From Meghimatium bilineatum (taxonomy: Eukaryota > Mollusca > Gastropoda > Stylommatophora > Philomycidae): DNA of 64,000 nucleotides. The notes under the pieces are model-generated. The model did not search any database. It worked only from the letters and a program-made list of their open reading frames with translations, and was not told the DNA's origin. The stretch is from assembly GCA_034231615.1 (NCBI GenBank), contig CM067298.1, forward strand, positions 19,783,478-19,847,477, given 5' to 3'. Shown piece by piece: positions 11,890 through 24,100 of this stretch; position 1 is the first letter of the stretch, and the number at the start of each line of letters is the position of its first letter. A program made the translations under genes and the position numbers.

Positions 11890-12290
11890 GACAGTCGAAA
11901 CACCACCAGATAATGACCAACCATGGACAGACCAAACACCACCAGATGATGACCAACCATGGACAGTCGAAACACTACCAGATGATGACCAACCATGGAC
12001 AGTCCAAACACTACCAAATGATGAACAACCAAGGACAGTCCAAACACCACCAGATGATGACCAACCAAGGACAGTCAAAACACTACCAGATGATGACCAA
12101 CCAAGGACAGTCAAAACACTACCAGATGATGACCAACCAAGGATAGTCAAAACACCACCAGATGATGACCAACCAAGGACAGTCCAAACACCACCAGATG
12201 ATGACCAACAATGGACAGTCCAAACACCACCAGATGATGATCAACCATGAGCAGTCGAAACACTACCAGATGATGACCAACCAACACAAG
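11890..12290 (+). repeat. 36-bp minisatellite, about 11 units
   Basis: The unit is close to GACAGTCCAAACACCACCAG+ATGATGACCAACCATG. Thirty-six is divisible by three, which keeps frames open on both strands (HHQMMTNHGQSK on +, VVFGLSMVGHHL on -); these are not genes. The array abuts the LINE 3' tail at 12295, and the last unit merges into LINE-like sequence. Confidence 0.93.
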
Positions 12291-12294
12291 ATGA

Positions 12295-12592
12295 CTTATC
12301 ACATTATGAACCGATCATAACAAGATGTAATTCTACGCCTCAGAACGGGACACAACCGACTCTGCAGTAACATGTACACAAAGTTCAAGATTGGCAACAC
12401 GGCCATTTGTACATGTGGACCGGCAGCACTTAGTGCCAAACATATACTTCAAGAGTGTTCTGAGCATGAAACACTGGGGCATACATATTGGCCAGAGGAA
12501 ACAACACTGGAATCAAAGCTCTACGGGCCACTGTATGAACTACAAGCGACAGTGAGTTTTATTCAGGAGACAGAATTACAGATATAGACATG
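12295..12592 (+). pseudogene. RNase H-type LINE 3' end
   Basis: Reads TRCNSTPQNGTQPTLQ in one frame and MYTKFKIGNTAICTCGPAAL, then AKHILQECSEHETLGHTYWP and EETTLESKL in another. The CTC..H..C arrangement is the terminal zinc knuckle of LINEs with RNase H. It ends in gatatagacatgtttcaagtg, mirrored at 4140. Confidence 0.78.
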
Positions 12593-12727
12593 TTTCAAGT
12601 GAGCGAAAGAAGAAATCTGGCTTTCAAGGGAAACAACCGTTAAAATTATGAACACAACTGACGAAGATATAGGTCCTATTAGTCGAAAAGGTATGTTGTG
12701 AAGTAAAAAAAAACAATATGTAATATA

Positions 12728-13140
12728 GGGTTAATATGACTCTAGAACAATGTAACAGACGGGAAGTAACTATGGTACTAGGAGATTTTAACGCTAAGGT
12801 TAGAGAGGAAAGAGATGAAGACATCACCGTTGGATATGGACTTGGAGAGAGGAATGATAGAAAAGAGAAACTTATTGAGTGAGCAAGGGTACAAAACACA
12901 ATCAGTGGAAACACCTTCTTTCAGCAACACCCTAGACGTCTTTGGACGCGGAAAAGTCTAGGAACGCCTATCGAAATAAAATATACTACGTACTAATACG
13001 CAAGCGATTTTAAAACGGCTAGCTATCTGTAAACAAGACCAGGAGCAGATTTAAATAGTCACCATGTCTCAGTTAATAACAAAATTGAGAATAAAATTGA
13101 AGAAAGTAGACAGCCCAAAAAAATAACAAGCTAGACCTGA
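12728..13140 (+). pseudogene. LINE apurinic-type endonuclease fragment
   Basis: Translates to MVLGDFNAKV (endonuclease GDFN motif), GYGLGERNDRKEKLIEWA and SGNTFFQQHPRRLWTRKSLG, then a KTRPGAD-like block. This is the C-terminal half of the exonuclease-endonuclease-phosphatase domain that nicks target DNA for non-LTR retrotransposons. It has several frame breaks and is cut by the SINE at 13199. Confidence 0.85.
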
Positions 13141-13198
13141 CAATGTTTGAGTCAAATAAAAAAAATGAATGATACACGATTGCTGTACAGAATAGACA

Positions 13199-13358
13199 CT
13201 TCTTCTTCAGTGTTCATTCTAAAACTCCCGCTGGGTCTCTCTTGTAGCAAAACAATGGTCCACAATTTCCGGCAGTATGTAGTCCGGAGAATGGAAATGC
13301 GTTGTGTCGCCGTTTTATTTGTGCTAATCGCCCAACACATCCATCTTCGGTCGGTGGG
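13199..13358 (-). mobile_element. SINE A copy with likely target-site duplication
   Basis: Antisense copy from cttcttcttcagtgttca to catcttcggtcggtgg. It is flanked by gaatagacac on the left (13190-13199) and gaatagatac on the right (about 13362), a probable 10-bp duplication with one change. Confidence 0.8.
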
Positions 13359-13539
13359 GAATAGATACAATGCTGTAGAAATGATAATCGAAATCAGGTA
13401 ACTGCATGAAACGTAATAGCAATTCTACTTAAGTAAAATACAGATTTTTTAAATTGTTCCACTAAGACACTACGTACTATCACTAAAGCTAGGGAGTTAT
13501 AATGACCAAACAAGAAAACATACATATTACAATACACAC

Positions 13540-14539
13540 AACAATTTCAACGTTTCAACCAAAAGGTCTCAAAACCAACCATGATACGCACAAAACATCA
13601 AAAGACGACGAATGGAAATTATCACAAACACAAAAACGTGTCAAACCACCGAAATATGAAAGTGAGATGCTGGAAGGACAGGGCGTACATAAAAACGTAA
13701 ATATAGGTGGAAACGAAACAAAGAAAAAGATTACGTAAATGACGGAACAAAACGAATAAAGATAAAGACCACACCAACCCAGTTTTAGACAAAAGAGGGT
13801 CGGAATTGAGTCCAAAAGGCTTGAGAGTGCCCAATTTAAAAAAAAAGATTTTCTAGTGCGTACCTAGATATATCATTGGTAGTACGGGATCTGATGGCAG
13901 AGATTTGAATATAGAAAGCACCATGATGGCCATCGCCGTTGAAGTGTGTGGCAACAGGAGTAGGTGTTCTGTGCTTGATGGCATGAAGATGGTTACAAAA
14001 GCGGTCGCTCAATCTTAAGCCAGTTTTCCCGATGTACTGCTTGCCGCAACGTTTACATGTAATCAGGTAAACAACATTGCGGGATTCACACGTAAAGGTC
14101 TCATCGATGGAGAAAGCGGCCTTGGGAAATGACATGGAGCTCATCTGAATCGCATAAGGGTATGTATAGCAACGGCTACGTGAGCAATGAACAGTACCAA
14201 AATTGTCGGGAACAGAAGACTAAGGTGGCTATGGACCAAGATGTCCTTCAGATTTCTGTCGCGCCTATAGGCCACCAGAGGTAAGTCCTGGAAAGCGGCT
14301 CGGGTGTCAGGATCAGACTGGAGAAGAGAATAATATTTAAGCATGATGTGTCGGACAGAAGAATTATGGAAATGAAAAGTAAGAACAAGTTTTACCCTAT
14401 CAGAGGAGAAGGAAGAACCCTGAGAGTTAATCAAGGTATCAAGGTGAGACAACTGGCGCACACGAAGCCAAGCGGATGAAAGAATGTCCGACGCATCATG
14501 CTTAGGATACACTACCAATTTTGTCAATGGTAATATCAA
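13540..14539 (-). pseudogene. Penelope-like element, linker and GIY-YIG endonuclease
   Basis: The minus strand gives two consecutive frames. The N-terminal one (14539-14141) has [40 protein letters not shown] (RT thumb/linker). The second (14144-13836) has CESRNVVYLITCKRCGKQYI and GKTGLRLSDRFCNHLHAIKH, the GIY-YIG nuclease with its Cys..Cys and His motifs. One frameshift at about 14142 separates them. Downstream (13540-13830) is the 3' non-coding part. It is the best preserved PLE copy in the window. Confidence 0.9.
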
Positions 14540-14542
14540 AGA

Positions 14543-15004
14543 ATGCGCTTATTTAATTCCTGCGTTATTCCGGTGCTATCATATGGATGTGAGAGCTGGA
14601 AAAACTCTTTATCTTCAGAAAAGAAATTACTGAGTTTCGAGAACAAATGTCTTTTTAGGATAACTAACACCAATTGGAGTGAATTCAAATCGAATGATAA
14701 AATCAGAGAAGAAACACATCAAAATGTCATCACAGATGTTATCAGAAAACGCCGTTGGTCCTACATCGGGCATGTCCTACGCGCAGACATCAACACTATA
14801 CACCACCAATCTCTTGAATCGATACCTACAGGCAAAAGAGCCAGGGGTAGACCAAAAGAAACACTCAGAAGAACAATACTTAGAGAAAGTAAAACAATTA
14901 ATATCCATACTATTCAAGAACTGCACAGAATATCTTTGAACATACAGAATTGGAGAGATTTGACCGCTGCCCTATGCGCTAACTTCAGCGCAAAAGGAAA
15001 ATGA
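14543..15004 (+). pseudogene. LINE RT C-terminal domain, 3' end
   Basis: A 153-codon open frame: VLSYGCESW, then RRWSYIGHVLRADINTIHHQ, RGRPKETLRRTILRESKTI and NWRDLTAALCAN at the end. This is the conserved C-terminal region of a non-LTR ORF2, followed by a tgaataaatgaat tail. Related pieces lie at 18790-19010, 22690-22920, 57426-57698 and 59667-59765. No RT core is attached, so it is a 5'-truncated insertion. Confidence 0.85.
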
Positions 15005-15008
15005 ATAA

Positions 15009-15497
15009 ATGAATATCAAAGACAACATGTCATCCAGAATGCAACATCAAAGTAGATGTGATCATTCTGAAGCAAGTCAACATATTCAAATAGTATGTAC
15101 ATTAATAACATCAGACGGAAGATGTATTAAAGAAATAACATGTAGAATTGCCCAGGCAAAGGCAACATTTCACAAGATGAAGACCATACTTTGTTAATTG
15201 AGATGTAAAAGAGAGTTCTTAGAAGTTATATAGAACCAATTCTAATAATGGTTTTATAGAAGAATATTAAGAACACCATAGACAGATAAAAAGCATAATG
15301 AAGAAACCTTGAAAAACGCGAATTCAAAAAGAGAGCTGCTTACCCGCGTAAGAAAGAGGCAGTCCACATTTTTTGGACACATCACGAGAAGAGGAAAAAG
15401 TAAGCACATTTTAACAACAGGCAAGTTGAAGAGCAATAGGGGTAGGGTAAGACCAAGAGAGAAGGTGCTTGACAACTTAGCATGGCTAACATCTTAA
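15009..15497 (+). pseudogene. LINE RT C-terminal tail, second family
   Basis: Broken + strand frames read ITSDGRCIKEITCRIAQAKA (ITSDGR..EI..RI.QAK), IEPILIMVL, then RVRKRQSTFFGHITRRGKSK and GRVRPREKVLDNLAWLT. This is the usual order after the RT palm in non-LTR elements. Several stops are present. Confidence 0.82.
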
Positions 15498-15499
15498 AT

Positions 15500-16505
15500 G
15501 ATTGACAGTACATGAAATAGAAGGCTGTGAAAAGTCATTATAAGCAACGCCACACGGAATGGATCATAAGACAAAGAATACATCTTTTCATCTGATTATA
15601 GTAATGTACCTTAATATTTGAATATGCTGACTTGCGTGACTGAGCTAGTGTCATCACATTCAACACATGAAGAGACAACTTTTCATGCAATATTTTTTAA
15701 ATACGAAGAAACGTCGCACCTCTAACGCATGCGCACTAAAATGTGTACTTGTTTATTTCCGTTAGAAATATTCTTCTGGATAAGTTAAGAAGTCTTCGTT
15801 AAATATCGCTATGGGTCTTTGACAAGGTTTATATTTTATTTATTTTGAAATTTCTTAACATTTATAATTACTACCATCTGGTATTAGAGATAGGTTACTA
15901 GCTTTGAAAATAATGTTACAGGTGCCCATTGATGCGGACTAATAATAGATAGTTAGATAGATATCATCTCATCAGCATTCCTGTGTTTTGAGTTTTTCCA
16001 GATGAAATATTGGGCCACTGACTGATCAAGTAAATGCGTGACTGTCCCGTATAGTTAAATTACTGTTACAAGATGACATTTCAATATGAAAAAAGAAGAC
16101 AAATAATCACAATAACATTATAAATGATGCACTAAATTTGGTTAAAATTGACATTGAGAAACTTGGAGACAAAATGAAAATAACATTTCCGGAAACTAAG
16201 TAAAAAAAAAACCATTTAAATTTAATCATTTATAATTTATTTTAGGTCACCGTTACAAAAAATGTAAATGAATGCATCCCTCTTTTTGTCAGTCTTTTCC
16301 ACTTTTCCTACAAACATTGCTTTGATACATTTTTCCCTCTGTTTCATATATTAGTTGGATCATCTGTAGAGATGCAAAACAAATTAAAGTTAGTAGATTA
16401 GAAATGTGGGGCAAATTCAGTTTTTCTGAATATAAATAAACGAAAATAGGTAACGTGCATAATTACCAGTGGCTAAAAATTATTATTCTAAGAATTGCAA
16501 AAAGG
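15500..16505. other. No recognisable feature
   Basis: AT-rich, no open frame of note, and no repeat unit recognised elsewhere in the window. Confidence 0.4.
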
Positions 16506-17060
16506 AACGACAAGTTAGTCATTAGATTATCATCATTGCGCTCCTGACATGTCCATAACATGCACTCCAATCACTATTTGAGTGTAGAGTGTAGGCCTTA
16601 TAAGTCATTACTGACAGTTCCAGTTCTTTCATGGTTGACAAAACATTCTTCTAAACCCATAGTAGTGCTAATTTCTGGCAACACCGCTTTTCAAGCCCAG
16701 TTTCTTTATTCTAGACATAGAAAAGAAATAATGACTCATTTATTTAATTTGTCCATGCTGTTTCTTGTAAGGAGTTCAAAATATCTGCACGATTCATTGC
16801 TGTACTGCCAGACACAGTAGCAGAGCAAGTCAGTCAATCTGCTCTCACATTACCCGGCATGAATATGGATATGACACATTCTAACTTCAACCTATTGGTT
16901 GTCTCAAGCCACTGTCCACTTGTACGACCCATTTGCATTTTTCTAACCGTCCATCCTGTTCTTTGAGTCACTGAGGATGCAGACATGAGCTGCTCTCTGT
17001 GTACTCATTCAGTTCAAGGCCTTTGTCACCACCATAATCTTCAGTCATTATGCTTTTACT
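16506..17060 (-). pseudogene. LINE X 3' portion (inverted)
   Basis: The + strand starts agttagtcattagattatca, the inverse of the LINE X tail. It then runs through sequence parallel to 28360-28610 (ccagttctttcatg, acaccgcttttcaagcccag, tttgtccatgctgtttcttgtaag) and into the RNase H region. It is highly diverged. Confidence 0.7.
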
Positions 17061-17774
17061 CACAAAAAAAGCACAATTCTCTTTGATAATTTTCACTACA
17101 CATTGAACTGTGAAAACTCAAGCACCATGCATGTCTAACAACTGAACCATCTGTGTATATATTCCTGTCCCCTTCCATGGAAGTCTCGCTGATTAGTGAC
17201 TCCTCTTCAGAAAGGGCACCACTCTTTACATTGTCAACTAAGAGTCATTATTATTCTGAAGTAAGTCTGGCAATATATGGGACTTATATATTTATATATT
17301 CCATAATTAAGGAAATTCTACATTAAATGTGGTGCTCATAGAACTGGGTACTTATGTGACAGAATGAGAAGCATTTTGTAGCAGTGAACTGTGGGAAATG
17401 TTCAGTTTACATACCCTTTGACATCTTATTGGGAATACTGAGCACCTATGAGGTTGGTTCGTAATTATTTTTGTGCTGGCAATATTGCTATATTGTCACT
17501 CTATTTACAGCTGAAGTAGTAGATTACATCTACTGCAATGAGACTACAAGATGTTTGCTAAGTTCTTGTGCTTTCTTGCAGAACTTGTTTGCCATGATGA
17601 AGTTATCCCTATGAATAATACACCTTAAACATATTCTTCACAGGTTATAGTAATCCTATGCTTTCTGCTACCTATTTTATCAGGCCTTGTTATCATCATG
17701 AGCAAAGATGACTTTCCTTGGAGCTGTTAGACAAGAAGGTAATAGAAATGTAGAAAAATTAAATTAATTATTAG

Positions 17775-18030
17775 TTAGTCAATTAGATTATCATTTCACA
17801 CAGGACACTTCTGTAGCTGCTTCAATCTCTTCTTGAGTATGTATATCTGCTATTACACGATGGATGGCAATTTCAGTTCTCTGTTAGGTGATGAATATTC
17901 TTCTGAGCACAGTGATACTTATTTCTAGTTGCACAATATTTCAAGCCCAGCTGACCTCTGAACACGGAGAAACCTCATCCTCTTTCATTTGTCCAGGCTG
18001 TTTCTTGTAAGGAGTTCTGCAAGTTGTTGG
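17775..18030 (-). pseudogene. LINE X 3' fragment (inverted)
   Basis: Begins on + with ttagttagtcaattagatta and follows the same order as 16506-17060 (atttcaagccca, tttgtccaggctgtttcttg, aaggagttc), with large divergence. It looks like a second decayed insertion next to the first. Confidence 0.6.
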
Positions 18031-18160
18031 CAGCCAAGCATACGGTATTATAAAGATGAAAATCTCTGATGTAGTTCACGTATAGAACAAGGAGAAAAAT
18101 CTTTTAAGTTATAGTGTTATTATCAGAAGACATAGGTTTCTTGTGGGAAGACATATCATT

Positions 18161-18316
18161 CTTCTTCAGCGTTCATTCTCAAACTCCGACTGGATTTCTC
18201 TTGTAACAGGACAATGATCCTACAAGATTTCCAGTTGAATGTAGTCAAGAGAATGGAAATGCGTTGTGTTGCCGTTTTATTTGCGCCAATGGCCCAACAC
18301 ATCCGTCTTCGGCGGT
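18161..18316 (-). mobile_element. SINE A copy with 10-bp target-site duplication
   Basis: Antisense copy from cttcttcagcgttcattc to cgtcttcggcggt, flanked by acatatcatt on both sides (18151-18160 and 18317-18326). The exact duplication defines the element's ends and shows it moved by a staggered-cut insertion. Confidence 0.9.
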
Positions 18317-18789
18317 ACATATCATTCAACCATAGAACAGTTTTGTCAGTTATATTGAGACAACAAAAGTAATTCGTATGTTGCAAAATTTTAGTAGACA
18401 GTACTCGGCAATTGAAAGTGCAGACCTCACGAGTGTCTCATGATTACATATGATTCATATGACTATATTCTTAATCTTGTATAAGTCTGAGACAAATTTT
18501 TATAAAAACATTAATTTTTGATATTTTATTTCTTATTTTTCTATGTGATTTGTTCTTACAGAACAATTTCCTCACTGCCACTCTGAAAGCCTCATGATTC
18601 TGTGCAAGCTGCTCTGCTTGTCAAATTGAAGATGTTCTCAATATCATGTGTCAACATATATGTACAATATCAACATCTTGAGAGGCTTCTCTTTACTGAA
18701 AACTTTCCTCATATGATTAATCTTTCAAATCATTGTGTATTTTTTGTGTGCCCACAATATGCAAGCTTGATATTTTATTTTGAAGCGCC

Positions 18790-19010
18790 AATCTTCTACC
18801 ACGTCAAGTCTTTACATGGTCACCAAGTGACAAGAGAAAAAGGGGAAGACGAAAAACAACACTCAAAAGAACTACCGGTATAGAAAAAGAAATCACAACA
18901 GCTGGTATGAAAATGATTGATCTGGAACAACTGACTGTTGATCAACAAGCATGGAGAGCTATGACATCTGCCCTATGTGCCAAGCTAGGCATAAGAGGAA
19001 AATGATAATG
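18790..19010 (+). pseudogene. LINE RT C-terminal tail
   Basis: The + strand reads GRRKTTLKRTT, then GMKMIDLEQLTVDQQAWRAM and TSALCAKLGIRGK before a stop. It is the same terminal block as 14543-15004 (ETLRRTI..WRDLTAALCA). 5'-truncated and frameshifted. Confidence 0.75.
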
Positions 19011-19374
19011 AATCTTCTATATTTCAAGTCTTTGTGCACATCAATATTAAATCATTTCTCTGTCTATGATATTCTTAGGACATATTCACAGTTTACAGTT
19101 TTGAAATTTAGGAGACAGTATCTATTCACAGATTTATTATGTAGTAATTTCTTTAGCTGTGAGCAGGTACCTTTGGCAGACCATAGCCTTTCTGACAAAA
19201 GCATGTCCTCTTTAGTTGAGTAACACCCAAGCTCGCTCTAAGTTTTCTTGTCTCAAAGGTATTGATGTGTTAGGGGGTTTATGGTTGCATGTTAGTCCCT
19301 GAAGTTGATGCATTTCAGTGAATCACAAGATCATCACATTCTGTCAGGAGCCTAACATATTTTTCTAGTAGGTA

Positions 19375-19455
19375 ATTCATTATTTTTATGTCAGATTTAT
19401 TGGCACATATGCAGTGATGGTTTTATGTCAGATTTATTGAAACATATGCAGTGAT
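19375..19455 (+). repeat. About 37-bp tandem duplication
   Basis: tttatgtcagatttattg..acatatgcagtgatg occurs twice head to tail with one or two changes. Confidence 0.85.
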
Positions 19456-19639
19456 GTTACATTTGACATTCCCACTATCTAGGGGTCTGTCACAGAATGA
19501 CAAAGGTGCAATGTTCACCTACCTGCATCTTTTTGCCATCCTTGGGAATTATTTGGTAGAAGACAAAAGAAATTGAGACAAGACATGCATTTAACCCAAG
19601 AGTGTAGGATAACAGGACATACAACATGAAACAGTCTAT

Positions 19640-20130
19640 TGTCTTTCCCCAGGTGGTTTGTGATCCATACTTGCCGTTAAGCGTAGGGGTCATTGGAGCT
19701 CGAGCTTGTGTTCTATCACCAGATGTGTGGCCTCGGCTGTGCTATGACCGTGTCTGTACAGGATGTCCCTGACGTTTTCTATCCATCTTTTCCGTGGTCT
19801 TCCTCTGGCTTTGTACCCTGATCTCATTTGGTTATATGCTTGTACAGGCAACTTTTTGTGATGCATTCTCATAATGTGGCCAAACCACTTGATCTGTTCT
19901 CTCTCTCTATGTAATCTGTACAAGATATACCTATTCTTTCCCTGATATATTCATTTCACAATTTATCAAGCCTGGAACCCCTGCAGCTTTCCTCAAGCAT
20001 TTCATCTCACATGTCACTATCTTTCTGTAATGTGAAGATTAGAGAGGCCAGGTCTGGCACTGGTAACACAGTGTTGGTACGAATATACTGTAGATCATTT
20101 GTCTCTTAACTTCCATCTCGATCTTGGGGA
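19640..20130 (-). pseudogene. LINE Y 3' end
   Basis: Starts on + with gtctattgtctttccccagg, the inverse of the (ACAATAG)n tail. The minus strand then reads [20 protein letters not shown] and [20 protein letters not shown], the C-terminal [19 protein letters not shown] block of this family (also at 62770-63147). It is the intact counterpart of the LINE Y copy split at 28611-31359. Confidence 0.85.
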
Positions 20131-20189
20131 CATGAAACAGTTATAACTGTAAAGATGAATTTTGGAAGGATTTTCACTGGAAGAAAAAC

Positions 20190-20860
20190 CTCACAATGCG
20201 ATCATCTATCTATATCCATAAACCCACAACTCTTAGTGTCATCGGAGTACAACATTGGATGCATCAACACACCCAGTCCTCCAGCGATTTCTATCTTCAG
20301 TGATGCAGATGATTGAGAAAAAATCTTGACCTGTCCATTCCATAATGTTGTCTGACCATGCTTTTCTTTGGCCTCCTATACTGCTTCCACCCATGACTTT
20401 CTTTTACTATTGTTTTTGACAAGGAATCATGTCACCATACTTGTACAAACCATGCAAATTTTCATCATTTCACTATTTAAATGAATGATTCTTGTAGACC
20501 TTTATGCATCTCTATTTTAATTCATATGTATACATTTGTCTTATGTTCTCTATAGGAGTTGGGCAGAATTTATCTGTAACCGTTATATTTGAACCTGTAT
20601 TCGTCTCTCCATATCTGAAATATGTCCAAGTCTCACAACCATGCAGTACAACAGAAAGCATCAGTGAATTATTAGTTTTATTTCACTCCAACATAGATTT
20701 TGCTTTTCCAAATTAATTTTAGTTTTTTCATAGAAGCTAAAACCATCTCCAGTTTTATCTTTAATTCTGTTTTGCGTTTTCCATCACTGAATTTACAGGA
20801 TCCGATGTATAGTCTCAACACCTACTAAAAGTATACTGTTGCAAGGTGCTAGGTCTGGTG
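20190..20860 (-). pseudogene. LINE RT C-terminal tail (third family)
   Basis: The minus strand reads SLMLSVVLHGCETWT at about 20640, then GQRKAWSDNIMEWTGQDF and DRNRWRTGCVDASNVV near 20300. This order (HGCETW, GR..KKW.DNIKEWT, RWR..C.DAS) is typical of a LINE family also seen at 44134-44425 and 46640-46905. Internal sequence is missing. Confidence 0.75.
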
Positions 20861-21036
20861 AAACTCACAAACTTTCCTCATACTAACAGATTTCTTGCTA
20901 TACTATATATTTTATTAACTGTGCAATAGAGTTGATTACTCAACTTTTATTTATAAAAGTTCATATGTTTATCTTTATATAAAAATAATTTCCTCCTTGT
21001 TTGTGACTAGCAGAAAGGACTTCGAGTAACTGAAGC

Positions 21037-21127
21037 ATGGCGGGACAAAAGGAAAGAATTGTTAAGATAGAAGAGTTCATGAAAAATACTGGGAAAGACA
21101 GGACAGAAGCAGCAGAAATTTTGACAC
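21037..21127 (+). CDS. OTUD7: OTUD7 exon 1: start codon and UBA-like helix region
   Basis: ATG at 21037 is preceded in frame by TGA-AGC, so it is the first possible start in this exon. The exon encodes 30 residues ([20 protein letters not shown] then [10 protein letters not shown]) and ends with one spare base before the donor gtaggt. Spliced to exon 2 it makes Arg31 and then [12 protein letters not shown], the Trp-containing second half of a UBA-like fold as found at the N-terminus of Cezanne. The upstream acceptor-like sequence (ttgtttgtgactag, ending 21010) suggests that the 5' UTR begins in an earlier exon. Confidence 0.85.
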
Positions 21128-24100
21128 GTAGGTATTCTGCAATATAATTTTGTTTAGTTTTGTCATTACATTTGGCAAAGCTCATTGGCATTACATTTTC
21201 AGTAATTATTACTAATTCAGACATTTTGCACATATTTAACGTATTGATGAGCCCACAAAAATTGGGGGGGGGGGGGGGGTGCTAATTACGGATTTTTAAA
21301 TTGAAATATGGAAATAAATTATTCAAGATACAGATTTTTTGAAAAATAAGTTGACATCTATGGAAAGTTTTGTTTACAAAGTGAAATTTTTTTTTTAGAT
21401 CCCTATGGATTATCGAATGGAGTTTTGTGCCATGTGTAGTACTCTTGACCTACAGTATATCATTACATTGAGAAGGACGGAGTACATGTGGAGTAATCTG
21501 TGTATAATGAAGTCAATTCTCTATGTCTCTGAACCCTTTCTTTTCTTATTCATTACTGAAAATAAAAATGGTTCAATTCAATTTCAGGAAATGGTTGGAA
21601 ACTACCAGAAAGTTATAAAGATCTGGGGCAGATGATCTCAGCAGGTCAGAGACATCATGGTCCAGTATCTAGTGGTAGCAGAGTTACAAGAGATGACAGT
21701 CCCCATTACAGTGCCGTTGATGTAGGCTTAGGTGCGGCTGTTCATCTGGACAAGAAAGGATCTCATATACAGCAACCAACCTCTAATAATACAAGTTATC
21801 ATCAGTCCACTAAACAACTTGACAATTCTGCTGGGTCCTTTCAAAAACAGTTTGATCACCACATGACCTCCTTGCCTGTCACAACGGTGGTTAGACAACC
21901 TGCAGTCACCAATGCTTCCATTCGAGGGGGTCGCATTATCCCCATTCAGGTTGAAGGAGAGAGACCGGCTCCAATTTATAGTGGTTCATATAATCCAATA
22001 ATGATTAGAAGTTCAATGAACCATATCCCCTTTACTGACAACCAACCTGTCACAAACTCTTACTCAAGTCAATTTGCTGCAGCTAAAGAAATACAGCCCT
22101 CACAACCAAGAGTAGTTTTAGATGAACTTGTACATCTGTCTCAACCAAATGTTTTACCACCTGCTATGGATAAGGCTGAAACAGCAGATGATCAAGATAA
22201 TGATGAATTTGATGACAAATTTACTAAAAAGCCAGCTTCATTTAGTACATGTAAGTACTTAAATTTAGTACATGTAAGTACTTTAATTTAGTACATGTAA
22301 GTACTTTAATTTAGTACATGTAAGTACTTTAATTTAGTACATGTAAGTACTTTAATTTAGTACATGTAAGTACTTTAATTTAGGCAAAAACTCCTGTTCT
22401 TAAGTTTCAAGATCATGCCGTTGTCTATAGCAGTGGTGGGAAAAATATGGCCTGGTGACCAAACCTGTCCCTCCATCCCATTTTTATGTGGCTTTCCAGG
22501 CTGATCTCAAAGTACTATATGCACTGGTCCTAAAACTCATAAAACACTGATGAAGCAAAGGACTAATAACAAGTTAACAAAACCAGTTTTTGGCCTCATG
22601 AAAAATCCCACCCGCCACTCAAACAGTTTGCCCACCACTGATCTACAGAGATTCTTTGGTATGCGTATGTTATTCTATCTATATTCCTTCAGCGCTGAAT
22701 ACGGTGCATAGCTCAGAAATCAGAGCTCTCTAGTTTGAGCAATCTGATGCTACTCTGTAATTCTTGCATGTTATTGAAACCCATAGTCATACACTCTATG
22801 ATGGTTGTTCTGCAAAGACTCTCTCTTGCTGTTCCTTTTCTTTTGCCATCTGGTACCCATTTTAATGCTTGTAGTGGCAGTCTGTTTTTATTCATTCTAA
22901 GTATATATATTTCTGATATAAGACCATCATTTTCTTCTTATTGTTATAGAAACATATTGCTGTTTCATATAGCAAAGAGAGGATAGGAAATTTTAAAAAG
23001 TTAATTTATCGATAGCAGTCAGACTGAGGAATAAGTAAACTCATGTGTAATTGAGGAAAGGGATAAAGGACAACATTCTGTTAATTCCCTGCTATCTTTG
23101 TGGGTGTGCCAAAATATGTAGTGCACAAGTATAATCTTGTTTCTCTAAATATTAGTACCATTCTAAAGAGAAATACTTGTCAATTCTCACTACTGCATGA
23201 AATATATTTATTTCTTCCATGTCCTGCTAGATACAATAGCTATTTTGCAGGGAACAGTTGAGGGTGGAAGAAGAAGAGGTTGTAGGAGGAATGTATGGAT
23301 TGATAATATTAAAGACGGACAGGATTAAGGTTGCCCTCACTTAAACAAAGAACAGAGAGGCATGGAATAATTTTTGTGTTGATTTTACAAAGCTTTGAGT
23401 ATTTATCCCAAGACTCCGCTGGACAAAAGACAAACAAAAATGCCTGCACATGTCACTAAAAGACGTGGGACAACTTGCTCAAGACCGTGGAGAATTAAAT
23501 AGATCCATAGGGTAGACTACGTGCTGGAAATAATATATCACCTGAAGATGAGTGGGGAAAATCCACTCTCTCAATCATATGTAGAAGCAAAGGGGAGTAA
23601 AATTCAAATGTAAATTTCTTTAAATCAATATTTTTATTTTACTGTGTCAATCAACAAACTTACAGAAAACATATGGATTGAGAAACCTATTTACTAGAGT
23701 AAATAGATGCAGGAAAAAAGAATTTTAGTTTCAAGTTAAATCTGTAGTACATGGCCTACACATTGCAAAAGCTGCTCTAGAAAAGGACAAATCAATGATG
23801 ATCCATCACGGTTTATGCCGTAACATTGCAGAAAGTCACCTGGGAAGCTATTTGTTTGTTTATTTGTTAGAACAATTTTTGGGTACATTAGATTCACAGG
23901 GACTAAATATGCAAAGTGATAGATATTTTAGATCATATTTTGTGGTACAGATTCAACTCAGTTATGTTTGGTCATATTTGTATGTTTTTTAAATGCAGAT
24001 CCAAGACTGAAGCGGGGATTCTCAAACATTGTGGAAAATCAAAGTTTGGTATCAGAAGCTCGACATTCAGTTAAGACTGATATTCAGAGGGAAAGTCACA

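Noticed and set aside
11823..12150. Open frames of 77-97 codons on both strands at 11823-12150
   Set aside because: Products of the 36-bp minisatellite, open in three frames at once.
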